Part shown: one piece after another, positions 12,152 to 24,500 of the stretch
How positions within the stretch are numbered: the stretch's first letter is position 1
How the letters are laid out: each line of letters opens with the position of its first letter
DNA from: Lumbricus rubellus
Taxonomy: Eukaryota; Annelida; Clitellata; Crassiclitellata; Lumbricidae
Length of the DNA: 64,000 bases
Direction: 5' to 3'
NCBI GenBank assembly: GCA_945859605.1
Contig: OX243814.1
Coordinates: 34,067,086-34,131,085, forward strand
Program-made: the position numbers and the translations under genes
Notes under the pieces: generated by a model
What the model saw: only the letters and a program-made list of their open reading frames with translations
Told to the model about the DNA's origin: nothing
Databases searched by the model: none

Positions 12152-13080
12152 TCGGATCTTTGTTGCAAGGCTCTCAGATTTCGGATATATGTCTAGATAT
12201 TTATCAGTGTGCTCCACTTTCAGAATCTACAATTGTATCCGACGACAATGTTACCATCGGTCATGCACAGTTCGGGAATGTCCAGGAAAATTAACAGAGA
12301 GGTGACCAGAAGACATGGGTGTGGAATACTGTGGATGTTAACAAATTCTAGGCTAGTGAGGAAAGGGCTGGTGGGTAACACTGGGTAACACCGGACCTAC
12401 CGGTAGGATGGAATAGGAAATCTGTTATCACCCGTGATACTAAAATTATTCTCTAACCAAGATAGTAGGCCTAGTGCCAGCTAATGTGAAATGTCAGGAA
12501 AATCATACTCAAAAAAGGAAAAGTTCTTCCTCTTCTTCTTCTTTCTATCATCATCATCATCGTCATGATCATCGTGGTCGCCGCCGCCGCTGTAACCGCT
12601 GCCATCACCTTGACCACCATCATTTATTTATTAATCACCGCTGTTCCTTAATTTATCTCTACTTTGCCACTGTAACTTCTTTATTACAACGTCCCATGAG
12701 TGGTGTCACAGTTAGATTATTAACTTTAACAGTGCGTAACTTTAATAGTCGGCTATAACTTCGCGTAAACTGTAGGGCGTGTAGGCCTAAACATAAACCT
12801 CGACTATTATGTCCAACTCGCATAGCACATGCACACCTGCTGTATGGGACAGTGTTGTTCTGAGAATGCTGCACTATCCTTGCTTTTTTAGTTTTCTGCT
12901 ATTATTGTGCTAATGTTTTTGGTGAATAAAAGGTCTCAGTAGAAATGTAATATGAATGCTCAATAAATACCAGCAGTCAATAATAATTACAAATTGTAAA
13001 TAACAAGCTAAGCGTTTACGAATTACCTCGATTCGTGTGCAATCAACGAGATTCTGTACGAGAGTTTACTCAAATTCATT
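12152..13080 (-). promoter_or_regulatory. Candidate 5' flank of gene A
   Basis: About 0.9 kb upstream of the gene A start matches sequence upstream of gene B (45865-45970 continued at 46970-48400). The likeness extends past the 5' leader to a shared LINE remnant. No convincing TATA box was seen. The promoter of both genes is expected in the shared part. Confidence 0.35.
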
Positions 13081-13084
13081 CAAT

Positions 13085-13545
13085 TATTTTGAATCTTTTA
13101 TAGCGCCTCTACTCAGAGGCGCTTCCAGAGTCCCAGCCCAGCCACAGGACCACAGCTAAAATAAATTCGGATTTGAGCGACTTATAAAAGCAGGGAAATT
13201 AATCTAGGCTAGAGCTCACGAAGGTAAGCAGGAGCAAGACTTAGCATACAGTGTCAGACTAGAGTAGATAGGCCTACCGTATCTCATAAGCTTACTCAAT
13301 TCGCTGCTTAAGTGAGAGTCAGTGGAGAACGTCACGCATATAGGCTAGTTGGAAATGTGGCTGAATTTGGGTACCGTATGCGGACAATAAGGCGGGCTGC
13401 AGAGCGCAGGACGCGATCAAGGAAAATCAGACAGGCAATTGGTAGGCCAGCATAGAGAGAGCAGTAGCAAAGTCTGGTGGTAACAAAAGAATGGACAAGG
13501 GTTGCAGCAGCAGTAGGCCTATGACTGTATGAGTAAGCGAGCGAG
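13085..13545 (-). mobile_element. LINE C-terminal fragment
   Basis: The minus-strand frame contains TLVHSFVTTRLCYCSLYAGL and RSAARLIV, the region after the reverse transcriptase in L2/CR1-type LINEs, ending at a TACTCAGAGGCGC 3' region. Confidence 0.6.
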
Positions 13546-13889
13546 CAACAGTGCGTACTATAGTTGATAATAACAGGAACGGCTGAGTGAGTAAATGTGT
13601 GGAGCAAAAGTGAGCTCTTGGTCCAGATTAGGCCTAACGCCAAGGTCACGGACTCCGGTTGAGAATGAGAAGACAAAATCAGGAAAGGCATCAAGCAATA
13701 GTCATCATATCTAGCTTTGCAAGCTGCTTTTGTGAAAATGCTAGTTTGAATGATTGCCGCAGCCAAATGCCTCTTTTCGGTGTCTCAAGACTATTTTTCT
13801 CTCTTGGTCTAACATACTGGGAGCGCCTCTGATTGGTGTGCACTGTGAGAGGCGCTTTATAAATTTATAGATACAATACAATACAATCA

Positions 13890-15030
13890 AACTTACATGT
13901 AGGCCTATCCTTGGTCTCGTTTGTCCCAGACCTAGTTCAACACATAGGATATAGATGTAGGCCTATAGACATAATTTTATGCCAAACTGCATACTAAGTC
14001 AGGCAGCTAATAACACTGCATCAATTTTTTCTACTGATATTGTGCCATTTTTCGCCATTGTATCGTAGGCTCTAATTGTAAAATTATATAGCGCCACTCC
14101 AATGAAACTTATCATGAGCTCTTCCGACCTGGCAATATCAAACCATGATTGGAAAGAATTTGCATACAAACGCTTGTAGAAAAGGGGCAAAGGCAGGGGC
14201 TTCTATCCATATACATGGCGGGCGCAGCTTGAGCCGAGTAAAAAACGGGGGAATCAGAAGAGCCAAAACTCACGTCGGTCGGGGGGGGGGGGGGGGGGGG
14301 GGAAGACGGCCACGGAGGACAGTAGCATTACGGAGGTTGCTATATATAGGCAACTTATTCCATGAAGATAGACAAACCATAGCGAAGCTTTTATGCAGCA
14401 CAGCGGAAGTTTGAGCTATATGAACAACTATATGTATATCCTACATGTAGGTTCCTTTTGCCTCACATCAAAGAAATCTACGACCTGGTACGGTAAAACT
14501 AGCACATAGGCTAAAGATACCAAAAAGATAAAATGATACGTGGCCTGCGAGGTAGCCTAATTGAGCAATGGCATTAGAACCTTAAACTCAATGCACTTCT
14601 GCATAGCCAATGCAATTCCAACCGCATGTTACTCTTTGATCTAAAACTGTCCTTGTCAGTAAAGTCTAATGCTCGTATTGTTTTTCGGCAGTGTCACAAA
14701 TGGTAAAAAATCAAGAGCATTGTGCCACGCCGCTACCAGTAAAATGAATCAGACTAAAATATTGCACTCATAATTATTGCGACTCATTCATCACTAAGGC
14801 AAGGTAACAAAATGAGAGTGTACCATCAGCGAAATTCAAAATAATAATTTTTGAGGACCACACTAAGCCTACACAGTCCATGCGGCATGCCACACATGCA
14901 TACACAATATTCTACACATTCTCAAGACAGTAAAATAAATTTAGGCCTACAGGATATGCATTGTTTGAAAATTGAACATATGTACATCATGCCATCCAGA
15001 TGCTAGGTCTATCAGTTATATTCTGAAAGA
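13890..15030. other. Spacer between genes A and B
   Basis: Apart from a LINE-type tail at 13820-13890 and the G run, nothing recognisable; it should contain the gene B 3' end and gene A's distal upstream region. Confidence 0.35.
14281..14302. repeat. (G)22 homopolymer
   Basis: Twenty-two guanines in a row; assembly length is likely approximate. Confidence 0.95.
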
Positions 15031-15039
15031 CACATTAAA

Positions 15040-15310
15040 TCTGTTCAATTTAGTCAGACAAATAATTTTATTACATAAATGAATGGCTAGAACAACATAA
15101 TCTAAGTAGCTTGAACAGTTCAGTTTAGTCAGCCAAATATTCCATTACATTAATGAATGGCTAGAACAATATAATCTAAGTAGCTTGAACAGTTCAGTTT
15201 AGTCAGCCAAATGTTGCATCAATGAATGGCTAGAACAATATAATCTAAGTAGCTTGAACAGTTCAGTTTAGTCAGCAAATTGTTGCATCATTGAATGGTC
15301 AGAACAACCA
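15040..15310. repeat. Tandem repeat, about 70 bp x 4
   Basis: Units with AACAGTTCAGTTTAGTCAG and AATGGCTAGAACAA repeat at roughly 69-74 bp, downstream of the candidate gene B last exon. Confidence 0.85.
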
Positions 15311-15432
15311 ACGAATCGCTAGAACAATATAACAGTTGTGTTGAAACAATGCAACACTAAAAATAATCCAGAATTTGTGATAGTTGCAAATATCTTGTGT
15401 CATACACTTCACTTCGGTTTAAGGTGCTGAGC

Positions 15433-15542
15433 TCACAGTTCCATCCGTGTCAAAGACACTCCAAAGATGAGCAGGAACAACTCAAGAACAACCGATTGCA
15501 AATGGCGGCCGGCATCACCAGAATCTGGACCAATACCCTCAA
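15433..15542 (-). CDS. Gene B candidate last exon
   Basis: Acceptor is tttttctgttcacag. Read in phase 1 it gives VEGIGPDSGDAGRHLQ, then a hydrophobic stretch SVVLELFLLIFGVSL, then TRMEL and a TGA stop. A terminal hydrophobic segment could be a membrane or lipid-anchor signal, but the charged tail argues against a classic GPI signal. A GTGATG site after GPDSG would give a 24-nt phase-1 exon instead. The nearest AATAAA on this strand is about 360 bp downstream (near 15070). Confidence 0.36.
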
Positions 15543-18500
15543 CTGTGAACAGAAAAATTAAGTTACTTATTAAAGGAAGAAGCATGATCTGGAATACTAT
15601 GCACACAGTGTTGAATCAGCTCTTTCATACGTCAAGCCGTCTGAACCAAAATATATAAGCATTCATTCATTCATTCATTCGGAAACTTTTATAGTGTCAC
15701 TTCAAGGAAACTACTCAGAGGCACTCCCGTCTCCAACGAGTCAAAAAGTTTAAAGTTTAGCGTAGAAGGATTCTGGCTGAGTCCCAGGGTTTAGGCGTGG
15801 AAGAGCCAAAGAGGATTAAAGGTAGATCATTCCAAACCACTGGGCCAACAACAGAGAAGGCTTGATTCTTCATGGTAGCAATACAAGTAAAACGAACTAA
15901 GAGGACGGACACCCTTTTAAATGATATAATATATCATCTTCGTCCGTGCATTCAGTCGTAGTAACCTTCACTGGACATTAATTTTCTATGACAAGGAACT
16001 TTGTGAACCAAGTGCTAATGTTAAATCATGATGCAATCACAAAAGTTTTAATATTGGATAAGTACAAAAATAAAGCACTGCATGTGATTATCTTTAGACA
16101 TTGTTTTTGATGATTCACATTATTTGCTCAATATCACCTTTGCGGAAGACATAACATATTTGCTACTTCTTCCCTCCTTTAAACTAATCATTCAACCACT
16201 ATCTGGCATGCAATTTGCAAGGCCTTGTTTGCAATGTTAAAGTTAAAGTCGTCCCTGGGCCGCAGGCCCATTTGCGAGGCGCTCATCTCCTTTCCTAAGC
16301 CCTTGAGCCGGCAATGGACGAATCCCAAGGTCCTGGGCACGGGGCCAGTGATTTCCCAGGACTTGCCGTTTACTTCCCAGCTTACGCCGGTACCAAATTA
16401 TACTGCTTGGTGACAGAGGCACGTGTGCGTGAACAACTTGCCCAAGGTCGTTACCCGGATTTGAACCCGCAACCTTCCGCTCTGTGAACGGACGCGTTAC
16501 CGGTCCGCCACCAGGTTGCAATGTACTTCAGCATTATTCATTAGTGCTCGCCTGCTTGATTAAAGCCGAAGCCGGGAATCAGTGAAGCAGCCATTATCAA
16601 GTTCCAAGCTGAGATGCAAAAGTCAGCCAGGCTGTGGTGCATGACGTTAACATTGCAGAGGAGAGAAAGACAAGAAGAGAAGAAATCACAATCACATTTA
16701 TTAACCATAACAATACCCAAAAATTGCTTTGCTTCAACCATCATAAAGTATCTAATTCATGTCCATAAACAATATGCATTCACAAAAAAAACAAAGGGAG
16801 TTAAGGGAGAAAACCCTTAAGGGAAGAACGTCCTGCTAAAAAAGTAACCCACAAAAGTCCCACATCCATATAAAAAATAGCACCAGGTGACACATTATAA
16901 TTATCACAAGTTACGAACCCAACTATGGGGAAGAACATTGGGAGTCAGAAATTCCTAGCAAATCAGTGACATTCCTGGAGGGAACTTCCCCCGGAGATGC
17001 CTAGATTAAACACCGACTAGTGGAAATATCTCTATAATGAGCAGGGTGAAAAAAACTAAATTTCCTGGGCAATACCTGTAACGGACACAGTTTCGGACCT
17101 ATTCACGTGATTCCCATGTATTCAGAGGGCCACCAGAACTACCATGCTCCAGACCCGCCCTACCCGTGACCCTGTAAATATCTCAGTAAATATAAGTGTG
17201 TTCATAGTGCATACAGACCTGATTTCTCGATGCCTCCTGAAACAAAAAAAATAAGCAATAAAAACAACTTCGTAATCAACACACTTAACATTTATAACTG
17301 AAACTCAGCATCAGCAGTGTCAGACTACCTGACAAAGAAACAAAATTTACAGGAAAATGGAGTATAGTGAAATAAAATAAAGATTTTAATGCTTAACGGT
17401 TTTTCATGGCTGGGTTGAGAGTACTGTAGTCATGTAATGTAAATGTGAATATCTTCGAAAGAGCCCTGCTTATTTGCCGATGCTATATCAAAGCCAGTCA
17501 GGAATAACCTGGTTGATTAGTGCAATCCAGGTCAGAATCGGGGAAAGTCAAATCGTGGAGAAAGGATGGTGCTGCAGTGGCAATTGGTGAGGATGGCAGC
17601 GTTGCATAAGTTGAATCACGCTATGATAATCGTAATAACCAAATTTCTAAAGCGCCACTTGAAAGCACGGGCACGTGCGTTTAGTCAGAGGAGTTGTACA
17701 AAGGAGTAGTCTGATAGAGGTTGTAGTCTGGTAGTCCAAATGGGGTCTTGATCCATAGTCCGAAGGAGGTCGTAGTCCGGTAGTCCAAAAGAGGTTGTAG
17801 TCGGGTAGTCCAAAGGGGTCGTAGTCCGGTAATCGGAAGGTCATAGTGCGAAGGTCCTAGTCTGGTAGTGCGAAGGTCATAGTCCAGTAGCCCGAAGGAG
17901 GTCATAGGTCGTAGTTCCATAGTGCGAAGGTCGTAGTCCGACAGCTTGAAGAGTTCAGGTTAGTGATGAGCAGAAAGTGGCAGAGGAGAGTGCAAGATAA
18001 AGGAAGGTGAAACTACCAGGTGGGAGAGAGAGAATAAGCAAACTTATCGAAATATGTCGGCAGTTCGTTACAAAGTGTTGCAAGAGTTGATTGTTGGAAC
18101 TCACCTTTGCAGCCATTAAAAAAATAATTTAATAGTAGTCTTAGGATAAAGCTCTTGCCACGAGTTAACACCAAATCTGCAGCAGGTATTTTTGTTGTAG
18201 AAAGTCTAGTGGCTGCAACAGCGCCTAAAAAAGACAACAACAGAGTAACAAAAATATACAATTATTTCCATATATCTCACAAACATTTCAAACATGAAAA
18301 TTGACAAGATAAGAGAGCAAATTAAAATAAGCTAGACAGGAAAGAATGAAGGGTTGAGATTAGAGTGTGAACAGTCAAAATAATCCCAGACTCCGCTAGT
18401 CTTAGGTCCACCACCTAAATTTAGTTTCAACATAAGGTTCTCAAGAGTGGAAAATTAGCGAACACATAGCTGAATAAACTTAGCCTACGAAAATTATGAG

Positions 18501-21500
18501 CAACAATTCAATGAAATTGTTGCCGCATCATGCAACGCCCCAGGAGGGCATGCTTCATGATGATGTAGCTGAATAACATTGATCATAAAAAGTAGGATTC
18601 CTATATTTTCAAACCTATACAATACATACTACATAATGATACATTGAATAGCCTATATACAGGGTGGCGCAAAGAAAGTGAGACCGCCTAGCATAATTTC
18701 AAAAAATAAATTATTTTAACACTTTTCCTTCTATAAAAAACGCGTAAATTGTTGCCAAATGTTTATTCGTACAGAATCAGAAATAAAATTCAATGTGTTC
18801 ACCTCTGTTCTCAGCAGATTTTGTCTAAACGTCGGCATCACTGGTCAATGCTTCTGTTTATAAACCGCCGAGGGAATTTCTGCCACTCTTCAACAATGGC
18901 CAGTTTCTACTTTCTATTGATCTTTTTTGTAAATTTACGACGAAGGAGACTTTTTGTAGGAGAGCACCCAAATAGCATAATCTACCGAGTTAAATCCCGG
19001 GCTATTTGGAGGCCACATGTCTGGTTCGATGCAGGTAACATTCTCCCGAAGAAGAAAGTTTATCGTGTTTTTGCTGTGTGCTACGGCACTCCGTCTTGTT
19101 GCAGTGTCCAGCTTTTACGATTACATCTCGCTTGAATAGACCTATCCGAAAGTAAAGGTCACAATAATAATCACTGTTCACCTTCACTCCAGGTTCAACA
19201 AAGACCAAGTGTCCACACTGGGTTTTTTCCATTCGAGACACACCGACCGAAACTATGATGCTACGACTGAAATGTTCACGCGCACTGAATATTCCGTACT
19301 GTTCGAACGGACTTCGGGCGACCGCTTCCTGACCTTGCGTGCTCTCGTACAATGACCATGAATCTTTCTAAAATGTCGATCAAGACTTGCTTTACTCCAG
19401 ACCTTATTTGGAAACTCAGTTATCATTTGCCTAGTTCCCCATGGCATTGTTTCTTCAATTTGTAATTTTTTTAATGAGAATACGATCTTCTGCTGTTATT
19501 TTTGTCATTTTTGTAAACTCTGAATAAAATGAAATAAACTATTAAATATGGCGACCGGAAATTCACGAAATATTGTTGTCACACGTTGAGTTACGATAAT
19601 ATTACAGTTTAAAAAATACCAAAAAACATAACTGAATATATAATACAAAAGATTTAGTTAGGCGGTCTCACTTTTTATGCGCCACCCTGTAGAACACCAG
19701 ATTTTCTTTGTTTTATCGTTTAGATCTTTGTCGTTTTATTTTTTAGTTCTTCATTACATGTTTTCGTCACAGTCACTTGCTTTGACTATTTTGGTTTCAG
19801 TTATCTTTTGGCCGGCCCCCCAGTTTTAGTTTTTATATCATTAACGTTTTCTCTTTAGTTTTCGTCTAAGTCTAGCTATATATACACGGTGTTCGGAAAA
19901 AACCGAACCTCTGTTATTGCTACGATAATTTGTGTAATAATTTGTACATTTCAATAAATTATGGAGAAACTTCAGTTTAAAGAACAAGAATCAAATAACT
20001 ATCATTTGTTAGTTATAATGTGTTAAAAATTCCCTCCTTCGGCCTCAACAGACGCACAGAGGCAAGCTCGTCATTGACTTATTGCTGAATCGATTAGAAC
20101 TTGATCAAATTCGTCCCATTCCTGTATCATACGCTGACGTAGTTATCCGACATCGCATACCTTTTCTTACAAACGTTTTCTTGAATCACATAACAGATTT
20201 TATAGTACACGGGATTAAGGTCTAGGCTATTTGAAATGTAGGCGTATACCAAGTTTGCATGCAATAGCGCATTAACAACTGTCTTAATCGCTCAAGCCGA
20301 GCCTGCTTGTTGGCCGCCGTTAGCTCAGTACGTCGCTCTATACGCTGTTTGAAACATTTTAAATGACTTCAAGTTTTAACTGGAATAGGATATATTTATA
20401 AAGACTAGCTATGTTTATAGTTGGGAATAAAATAGTTTTATTCTCAATAAAACTTTCTCAATAATATTTTTACATGTTTGGTGTTAATTTCTTTATTTAT
20501 TGTAGAGGTTCGGTTTTTTCCGAACACCGTGTAGTTAACCAAAACCCTGTTTTTGTTTTAGTTTTCGTGAATGAAAACAACTTGAGTTTTTACTGACCTG
20601 CGCAGCCATCAGTATAATAAGCCAGTAGTACTTTAACGATAATCTCTACTTCGCTATCGCTACCACTTGACCCGCCTCCGCCTGACTTTAAAAAACTGGA
20701 CGGTCCACCTGTACCAGAAGAAAGTGTAAACAAAAAATTAAATCAGTAAAGTACCGGTAAACATTGCAAACATGAAATATTGGTACTTTGCCAAAACAAT
20801 AGATTTATTTATTTTTCTTACAGCAATGTACAATAATCAGAGCATATGGTTTAATGGTGTGCTGAGACGTGGTAGCTTACTCATATTGAGGGAAGGTGGA
20901 GTGGCTCCACTTGTTGAGGTCAGTACTTAGTAAAAGGCTCCAAAAATCACAGCACAGATCTAATTTGCCTTAATAACGATCTCAATAATATACTCATTTT
21001 AAATACTGGTCTCTATCAACAGCTCTAAAAAGACCGCTATCTGTATGTGGGGATGTTAATTAAAATCTGATTTACATCCACGCTCATATTGCACTAATGT
21101 ATTTTTGAATGCTATGTATGCCTACTTGTTTTGGTCATTCATTGAGGGGCTACGAAGATGACTAATACCTACTCCTCCCATATTATTGATAGCATATTTC
21201 TTTATGAAATTCTCTTCTAAGCTACAAGAATTTCTAAGCTGCTTACTGCTGACATAATAGATCACTTGCCTACTTTTGCTATACTTGTATGTCACTCACA
21301 TCGAGCTAATGAACCACATTGGTATCTTACCGACCAAAAAACAAAAAGGTCTATGCTAACTCACTGCCCTTGTTGAGAAGCAATGGCATGGGACCCTTTC
21401 TCTTACTAGTCCTAACTTTATTCTTGAAGTCTTATACACCAAACTTTATACATTATATAACAACAATTTCCTTCTAACAATTAGAAAAGCCAGAATTGAT

Positions 21501-24500
21501 CAAAGAAAAAACGAACCCTAAATGTCTCTCTCTTCATTAAAATCTTATAGACTAAGAGCAAATTATTTTTAGAAATTAGCTTCAAATCTAAAACCTACAG
21601 ATATCTTCACACATATAGGTATAAAAAAAATATAGAAATAAACTGAAAGAAACTTGAAATATCATGAAAAGTACTTTTTACACCATTAGAGATTTTATCA
21701 CAATAAGACACCTCTTGCAATTAAAGGTGATCCTACTAAAATCTCCAATGCTTATTTCGTCCACATAGGACTTGATGGCACCTGATATTTCTTATACTAT
21801 TGTATCGTATTGTATTGCATTGTATTTGACCATTTATAAAGCGCTTTTCTCAGCAAAGAGCCTTTCAGAAGCGCTAAACTAAACAATAACATTCCTCTTA
21901 TTTAAAAACCCTAATCCTAATTTTATGTTTATTGACCCCATTACTGAAAGTGAAATTTTAAGTATTATTTCCTGTCTAAAACCACTAAGCCTTATAACTC
22001 ATTTGAACCGCTTATCCGGATAGCTAAAAAATCGCCTGCACGCATTTACTCAATCAATCCTTGACTACGTTTGGCAATGTTCCCAATGCATGAGAATGGC
22101 TAATATTTTTTCTATCTCTAAGTTTGGAAACTACCCTGACCAACATGTGTGAAGATATCTGTAGGTTTTAGCTGAAATAATTAAACATAATACATAACAT
22201 AGCTAAAATGCAACTTCAGATTGAGCGACAAAGAGTTGATTTGCTGGAACTGACCTCTGCAGTCAGATTTAAAATAAGCTGAGAGTATCTGTATGATAAG
22301 TCCATCCCCATCCCTATCCTCGTACGAGGAGGACCTTCCTCCATCAGTGGGTTCCACTGAAATATTTGATGCAGCTAAAGAAAACAATAACAGTTTAATG
22401 AAAGCCTAAAATTCAAGACGCCTACTCAGAGGCGTTCCCAGTCTAGCCACGACCAAAGAGAAAGGTCTTGAGCAACTGGTAAAATGCATGCAAATTATTC
22501 TGAGGTAGTAAATGCAGCCGCAAGCCTATTCCAAGTGGAAGAACTAACAACCGAGAAGAATCGCTTCCGTCTGATCGAGGAGCGGGGGTCTGAGGAACCA
22601 GGAGCTTGCCATTAGCCGAGGAGCAAAAAAGCTCGACGGAAGGCTAAGTGGGAGTGAGATCAGCAAAGTAGGATGAAGCACTACAAGTGAGACACCGCCA
22701 GACAAGTAGGCTACTCTTTCCTTCTCCACACATTATCTCTAATCTTCCTCGGTCCAGCTTCTATCATCTGCGACGTTTGCGTGCCATTCGACGATCCGTT
22801 CCCCTGTCAATTTTTTCTTCTATGGTTCACGCCTCATCTGTTCTCGTATTGACTACTGTGATTAATTACTAATTGGTCTTTATACAAAAACTCCGCCTGG
22901 CTCCACTCCAATCGGTAAGCTTACTTAATGCATCTGCTCGCTTGATTGCCCGCCTCCCTCGGTTTCTCTCACATTACAACTTTCATGACTGAACACCTTA
23001 ATTAGCTCCCCTTAATTGCCCGGATTCAATATAAAATTCTCTTTCTTACCTATAAGATGTTCTTGGGGCGGGTCAAGTTCCTCACTAACTCTGTGATCTT
23101 ATTAGGTGGTCCACCTCTACTACCACTTCGACAATCATGACCTTCCTGTACCACGATCTCACTCTGCTACAGCCCAGCATCGAGCCTTTGCTTCTGTCGG
23201 CCCTTTGCTGTGGAGTGGCTTCCCTACTATAATTCGTACTGTACTCAGATCTTTTCTGGAAGCACTACCGTTTCTGCACGATTCCTTCAAACTTTGCTTT
23301 TTCTACCGAGCACTGTCAATGAAGTCCTATCCTGCTGGAAGATTAAATACTCCGTTATCTCGCTAATGTCTGGCAAAAGACCCTGAAATCAGTAAAACAC
23401 ATGTGGAATCAAAGATAACATTGTCCACTTGATCTTAAAACCGTACAAGCGCTGCGGCATATCTTCCTGATTGAGCACCAAAGGTTCAACCTGTTTAACA
23501 TTGTGGGCCGTTCGCAGGCGGCCACCACCTGGTTAATTTGACGATGAAAAGACTCAGTTTAGATCGCCATTACTCCACCCTTTATCTAAAAAATTCCTTT
23601 AAAATGCGCTGCACACCACAATTTCTATTTTTGTCTTTAACCCTCATCCGCACAAGCTAGGTGGTCTGGCAGAGCCCTTCAATGGCCTCCATATATTTGG
23701 TGCATAACTTTTTTTAATGATATTTTCTCAAATTGCTTTTATGACTTTGTTACTATACTGCCGAGCTACAATGAGCACATTTAAACGTCAAAATCGATTT
23801 AGTGATAAGGACAAGGAGGTACTGAAGATAATACTGGCCAAGACTAAAATGTTTCGACAGTGAAAGCAAGAAAATAAACGTGTATGGATGCCAATGCTTG
23901 AAGAACACCCTTCAGGTGTTTCTTATTATGAAAACAATGTTGAAATTGAAGATGATAATGAACATTATGATGAGATTTAAACCTGATAGTGATAACAATG
24001 ACGAAACTGTTCATACTGATGAAGCCGAAAAACCTGAATACAAGTAAAGATCTGGATGATGTTTGGCATTCAAAAGCATTGCCATGAATGAGAACGTGCT
24101 TGGTGAACAATGTAGTAAAAGAAAAATGTAAAATAAAAGAACATGAACCCACTGAGAATATTCAAGATAGTTTTGAGAGTTTCATTGGAGCCGAGATGAA
24201 ATATAATCATCGTTGAACATACAAATCCGAAAGAAACCGCTAACAGACTATGATGCGACTATCAAGCATCATTTTTGCTGAAATTTAATTAAAATTAATG
24301 GTTATCTACATGAATTATGTTAAATAATGAAAGGGCACAGTTTTTTATGATTCAACTAGTGCAATGTCAAGTAAGCTAAGAATGACTTTAGGACATTGTT
24401 TGTTGTAAACAGTGCAGTTTTCTCTGTCTTCAGTCATAGCTTCGAAAATCCAATGTAAAGTTAGGTAATTATTATATGCCTCAAAGGCTCAAACTATAAA

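Larger units (their letters stand above)
9400..13230. repeat. Segmental duplication II, copy 1
   Basis: Matches 41480-48540: exon 3, a LINE 3' fragment, exon 2, signal exon, upstream region and a LINE remnant occur in the same order. Confidence 0.8.

Noticed and set aside
16243..16521. 92-codon minus-strand frame
   Set aside because: Lies entirely within a tRNA-derived SINE with clear A and B boxes.
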